Source: Henricia sp. BOLD:AAB3569
Taxonomy: Eukaryota > Echinodermata > Asteroidea > Spinulosida > Echinasteridae
Assembly (NCBI GenBank): GCA_037783545.1
Contig: JBBELK010000631.1
Location: 1 to 64,000 of the forward strand
DNA: 64,000 nucleotides
Reading direction: 5' to 3'
Below, in pieces: positions 58,854 to 64,000 of this stretch (its first letter is position 1; every line of letters starts with the position of its first letter). Made by a program: the position numbers and the translations under genes. The notes beneath the pieces were generated by a model. The model made no database searches and was not told the DNA's origin. It saw only the letters and a program-made list of their open reading frames with translations.

Positions 58854-60074
58854 TCAGCAATTTTTTGACCTGGCCGAAACCCCAGAGGTTTGTGTCTGTG
58901 ACAACCCAGTTGTTCCAGTTTTACTTGCACTTTATGTTATAGGGAAACTTGTTACAATCCGTATGGCATGGCAACATCATAGACTAAACATTACCTTTAA
59001 AAAATGACCATGGGCATCAAATAGAATGTTTATTAATGTTTTTAAAAATTATTATTCTGATCTGTTCTTCTACCAGGGAGAGCTATCATTGACATAAACT
59101 TGCGGTCTTCCATGGAGCCATGGGAAATAGGCCTATACAATTAAAATAAATGAAACATAATTAACATCTCAAATATAGGCCCTACTACTAGGAAAATAAA
59201 ATGTACACTAAACATGATAAAATGACGGAACGTGAACAGAGAGATTAAAACATTAACACACAGGGGGGAAATTTCTCGTATTCGAAATTATCGATAACTT
59301 TCGCAATCGTTGGGGCATCTGCATCATATGACATCACACTTTTACCTGCAGCTGAGATTGCAAAATTGTCCGGGGCACTTAAAGTTACACTGTAATTATT
59401 ATATTTCTATAGCGCACATTCCATATGGGCATGTTCACATGCGCTGTACATTGTTATGAGTTTACAGAAGCTTACAAGTATTATCCACCTAAACATCGAG
59501 TTACATAGGGGATTCACCTTTCACTCTTCAAGAAAGAGTGCCTCTGGTAATTTTGAAGTGCGTTATTTAACACACTGAACCAACGGCTTTACATCTCTTC
59601 CGAAGGATGGAGCAATTGTCGTAAGATACCTTACTCAAGGGCACAGATACCACGGTCAGGTATCGATCCCGAAACCCCAAGTTTTTACTCGGGTATTGCG
59701 AGTCGACAAAATATTTTAGCTTAGCGCATAGCTGAAACCAGAATAAAACGTCGACATTTCCAAGTATAAGCACATGGCAGATCTCCGCAAAAAAACCCCG
59801 ACAACCCGAGGAATTTTTCCACCCGACACCCGAGTACCTACTTCACCACTCAATCATCGCAATCACAAGTACACAAAAGAGACGCCCTTAACATAAACCA
59901 TCTTGACGTAACGCTCCCCGACCCCGGAAAGTTAGATATGCCCATGAGATGAAGCTCATAGCTCGTACAATCAATCACTTGTAGGGTATACATTATACAG
60001 ACATACTTTTAGACATACTTTTACAGACATACTCTTGCGGACAATAAATATTCTCTAATGCAAATTCAATTTTC
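58854..60074. other. Inner right part of the giant element, 5' of the transposase ORF
   Basis: No coding exon recognised, though a short 5' exon and the promoter of the minus-strand ORF are expected here. Contains a reverse SINE fragment (59560-59705). Confidence 0.55.
59560..59705 (-). mobile_element. tRNA-derived SINE fragment
   Basis: Minus strand: CTCGCAATACCCGAGTAAAAACTTGG-like head, GATACC with B-box remains (GGGATCGATACC), CCTTGAGTAAGG, and ATCCTTCGGAAG body, matching 11799-12140. 3' tail unclear. Confidence 0.78.
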
Positions 60075-63000
60075 TACAAAGGGACCAATGCGCTGGAAAT
60101 GGACGTAATCCAGACGTAATAATGGAGAACCTTTCAGGCCCTAATTAGGCATCAATTAGTGACGGGCTGAAGCCGGCACAAAAATTAAGTGTGCCCACCG
60201 ATGTGTTCCCCATGTTTGCGTAATAAAAATGCACAATATCAACAACATGTGAGGTACACTTTTATAGAAAGAGACCCATTGCGCTATAAATGGACGTATT
60301 CGAGACGTGATGATGATGACCTTTAATGCCCTAATTAGGCATCAATTAGTGACGGGCTGAAGCCGGCACAAAAATTAAGTGTGCCCACCGATGTGTTCTC
60401 CTTGTTTGCGTAATAAAAATGAACAATAACGACAACATGTGAGGTAAACCTTTTTAGAAAGATACCTATTGCGCTATAAATGTACGTATTCTAGACGTGA
60501 TGATGGTGAACATTTAAGGCCCTAATAAAGCATCAATTAGTGACGGGCTGAAGCCGGCACAAAAATTAAGTGTGCCCACCGATGTGTTCTCCGTGTTTGC
60601 GTAATAAAAATGCACAATATCAACAACATGTGAGGTACACTTTTCTAGAAAGAGACCCATTGCGCTATAAATGGACCTGTTCGAGACGTGATGATGGTGA
60701 ACCTTTAATGCCCTAATTAGGCATCAATTAGTGACGGGCTGAAGCCGGCACAAAAAATAAGTGTGCCCACCGATGTGTTCTCCATGTTTGGGTAATAAAA
60801 ATGCACAATATCAACAACATGTGAGGTACACTTTTATAGAAAGACACCCATTGCGCTATAAATGGACGTATTCGAGACGTGATGATGATGACCTTTAATG
60901 CCCTAATTAAGCATCAATTAGTGACGGGCTGAAGCCGGCACAAAAATTAAGTGTGCCCACCGATGTGTTCTCCATGTTTGCGTAATAAAAATGCACAATA
61001 TCAACAACATGTGAGGTACACTTTTATAGAAAGAGACCATTGCGCTATAAATGTACGTAATGGAGACGTGATGATGGTGAATCTTTAAGGCCCTACTTAG
61101 GCATCAATTAGTGCCGGGCTGAAGCCGGCACAAAAATTAAGTGTGCCCACCGATGTGTTCTCCTTGTTTGCGTAATAAAAATGAACAATAACGACAACAT
61201 GTGAGGTACACCTTTTTAGAAACAGACCTATTGCGCTATAAATGTACGTAATCTAGACGTGATGATGGTACCTTTAAGGCCCTAATTAAGCATCAATTAG
61301 TGACGGGCTGAAGCCGGCACAAAAATAAGTGTGCCCACCGATGTGTTCTCCATGTTTGGGTAATAAAAATGCACAATATCAACAACATGTGAGGTACACT
61401 TTTATAGAAAGACACCCATTGCGCTATAAATGGACGTATTCGAGACGTGATGATGATGACCTTTAATGCCCTAATTAGGCATCAATTAGTGACGGGCTGA
61501 AGCCGGCACAAAAAATAAGTGTGCCCACCGATGTGTTCTCCATGTTTGGGTAATAAAAATGCACAATATCAACAACATGTGAGGTACACTTTTATAGAAA
61601 GACACCCATTGCGCTATAAATGGACGTATTCGAGACGTGATGATGATGACCTTTAATGCCCTAATTAAGCATCAATTAGTGACGGGCTGAAGCAGGCACA
61701 AAAATTAAGTGTGCCCACCGATGTGTTCTCCATGTTTGCGTAATAAAAATGCACAATATCAACAACATGTGAGGTACACTTTTATAGAAAGAGACCTATT
61801 GCGCTATAAATGTACGTATTCTAGACGTGATGATGGTGACCTTTAAGGCCCTAATTAAGCATCAATTAGTGACGGGCTGAAGCCGGCACAAAAATTAAGT
61901 GTGCTCACCGATGTGTTCTCCATGTTTGGGTAATAAAAATGCACAATATCAACAACATGTGAGGTACACTTTTATAGAAAGACACCCATTGCGCTATAAA
62001 TGGACGTATTCGAGACGTGATGATGATGACCTTTAATGCCCTAATTAAGCATCAATTAGTGACGGGCTGAAGCCGGCACAAAAATTAAGTGTGCCCACCG
62101 ATGTGTTCTCCATGTTTGCGTAATAAAAATGCACAATATCAACAACATGTGAGGTACACTTTTATAGAAAGAGACCTATTGCGCTAGAAATGGACCTGTT
62201 CGAGACGTGATGATGGTGAACCTTTAATGCCCTAATTAGGCATCAATTAGTGACGGGCTGAAGCCGGCACAAAAATTAAGTGTGCCCACCGATGTGTTCT
62301 CCATGTTTGGGTCATAAAAATGCACAATATCAACAACATGTGAGGTACACTTTTCTAGAAAGAGACCCATTGCGCTATAAATGTACGTATTCTAGACGTG
62401 ATGATGGTGAACCTTTAAGGCCCTAATTAATCATCAATTAGTGACGGGCTGAAGCCGGCACAAAAATAAAGTGTGCCCACCGATGTGTTCTCCGTGATTG
62501 CGTAATAAAAATGCACAATATCAACAACATGTGAGGTACACTTTTATAGAAAGACACCCATTGCGCTATAAATGGACGTAATCGAGACGTGATGATGATG
62601 ACCTTTAATGCCCTAATTAAGCATCAATTAGTGACGGGCTGAAGCAGGCACAAAAATTAAGTGTGCCCACCGATGTGTTCTCCATGTTTGCGTAATAAAA
62701 ATGCACAATATCAACAACATGTGAGGTACACTTTTATAGAAAGAGACCTATTGCGCTATAAATGTACGTATTCTAGACGTGATGATGGTGACCTTTAAGG
62801 CCCTAATTAAGCATCAATTAGTGACGGGCTGAAGCCGGCACAAAAATTAAGTGTGCTCACCGATGTGTTCTCCATGTTTGGGTAATAAAAATGCACAATA
62901 TCAACAACATGTGAGGTACACTTTTATAGAAAGACACCCATTGCGCTATAAATGGACGTATTCGAGACGTGATGATGATGACCTTTAATGCCCTAATTAA

Positions 63001-64000
63001 GCATCAATTAGTGACGGGCTGAAGCCGGCACAAAAATTAAGTGTGCCCACCGATGTGTTCTCCATGTTTGCGTAATAAAAATGCACAATATCAACAACAT
63101 GTGAGGTACACTTTTATAGAAAGAGACCTATTGCGCTAGAAATGGACCTGTTCGAGACGTGATGATGGTGAACCTTTAATGCCCTAATTAGGCATCAATT
63201 AGTGACGGGCTGAAGCCGGCACAAAAATTAAGTGTGCCCACCGATGTGTTCTCCATGTTTGGGTCATAAAAATGCACAATATCAACAACATGTGAGGTAC
63301 ACTTTTCTAGAAAGAGACCCATTGCGCTATAAATGTACGTAATCTAGACGTGATGATGGTGAACCTTTAAGGCCCTAATTAAGCATCAATTAGTGACGGG
63401 CTGAACACAAAAATAAAGTGTGCCCACCGATGTGTTCTCCGTGATTGCGTAATAAAAATGCACAATATCAACAACATGTGAGGTACACTTTTCTAGAAAG
63501 AGACCATTGCGCTATAAATGTACGTAATGGAGACGTGATGATGGTGAATCTTTAAGGCCCGAATTAGGCATCAATTAGTGACGGGCTGAAGCCGGCACAA
63601 AAATTAAGTGTGCCCACCGATGTGTTCTCCTTGTTTGCGTAATAAAAATGAACAATAACGACAACATGTGAGGTACACCTTTTTAGAAACAGACCTATTG
63701 CGCTATAAATGTACGTATTCTAGACGTGATGATGGTACCTTTAAGGCCCTAATTAAGCATCAATTAGTGACGGGCTGAAGCCGGCACAAAAAATAAGTGT
63801 GCCCACCGATGTGTTCTCCATGTTTGGGTAATAAAAATGCACAATATCAACAACATGTGAGGTACACTTTTATAGAAAGACACCCATTGCGCTGTAAATG
63901 TACGTGATGATGGTGAATCTTTCAGGCCCTAATTAAGCATCAATTAGTGACGGGCTGAAGCCGGCACAAAAATTAAGTGTGCCCACCGATGTGTTCTCCA
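60075..64000 (-). repeat. Right arm: inverted tandem array, about 21 x 190 bp, runs off the window
   Basis: Reverse complement of the left-arm unit; AGTGACGGGCTGAAGCCGGC recurs every ~190 bp from 60158 to 63946. Shares the left arm's two subtypes and some private variants. Contains a ~950-bp (5-unit) internal duplication: AGCAGGCAC at 61692 and 62643, GCGCTAGAAATGGACC at 62181 and 63132. Confidence 0.95.

Larger units (their letters stand above)
47200..64000. mobile_element. Giant foldback-type Mutator/NOF-like DNA transposon (right end beyond window)
   Basis: Three parts: a left arm of about 22 direct copies of a ~190-bp unit (47200-51370), a ~8.7-kb middle with one long minus-strand ORF (transposase plus two protease domains), and a right arm of about 21 copies of the same unit in inverted orientation (60075 to past 64000). 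Foldback elements (Drosophila FB-NOF; sea urchin TU) are known to have long inverted arms made of tandem repeats, and NOF encodes a Mutator-superfamily transposase. The assignment of arms and ORF to one element is inference. The right terminus and target-site duplication lie outside the window. Nested insertions sit in the middle part (52587-52958, 53588-54443, 59560-59705). Confidence 0.75.

Noticed and set aside
47200-64000. Polinton or other virus-like element
   Set aside because: No polymerase, capsid or integrase-type gene; the single ORF is a Mutator-like transposase with protease domains. The C48-like protease alone is not evidence for a Polinton.
60075-64000. Plain centromeric satellite unrelated to the ORF
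   Set aside because: Not excluded, but the opposite orientation of the two arrays exactly around a transposase gene fits a foldback element better.

Overview
This window is intron-rich animal DNA, most likely from an echinoderm (sea star or sea urchin grade). The evidence is spliced genes whose closest remembered relatives are deuterostome families, tRNA-derived SINEs with ATT/TAA tails, many short palindromic transposons and frequent ACATGTACATGTA-type sequence. Species cannot be fixed from the sequence alone. Gene models were built by hand from GT/AG splice sites, matching intron phases and protein-family similarity.

Layout. From 1 to 12.5 kb lie two divergently oriented SLC46-family transporter genes. 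The minus-strand copy shows only its first exon and has an apparent one-base frameshift. The plus-strand copy is complete (5 exons, 520 aa). From 12.5 to 17.1 kb no gene is seen. A minus-strand ALKBH3 gene (8 coding exons, 366 aa) lies at 17.1-23.8 kb. A plus-strand pi-class glutathione S-transferase lies at 26.6-33.6 kb, its start codon probably split by an intron, with a degenerate LINE in intron 4. A plus-strand small ankyrin-repeat gene (6 exons, 215 aa), with a CRE and TATA box just upstream, lies at 35.5-39.0 kb. A minus-strand DEAF1 gene (7 exons, 489 aa; SAND, NLS, coiled coil, MYND) lies at 41.4-46.7 kb.

The remarkable part is 47.2-64.0 kb. About 22 head-to-tail copies of a ~190-bp repeat (47.2-51.4 kb) face about 21 inverted copies of the same repeat (60.1 kb to beyond the window end). 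Between the two arms is one uninterrupted ~1351-codon minus-strand ORF. It joins a Mutator/NOF-like DDE transposase, a ubiquitin-specific protease (C19/USP) domain and a Ulp1-like SUMO-protease (C48) domain, each with recognisable catalytic residues. I read the whole as a giant foldback-type DNA transposon, comparable in architecture to Drosophila FB-NOF and sea urchin TU elements, with two isopeptidase domains added to the transposase. It ends about 0.5 kb upstream of the DEAF1 start codon.

The host genes are unrelated in function (transport, alkylation repair, glutathione conjugation, transcription) and do not form an operon or pathway cluster. Introns and intergenic DNA are packed with non-autonomous DNA transposons (many near-perfect hairpins), two SINEs, a mariner remnant and tandem repeats. 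No LTR element, virus-like element, CRISPR array or convincing tRNA/rRNA gene was seen.
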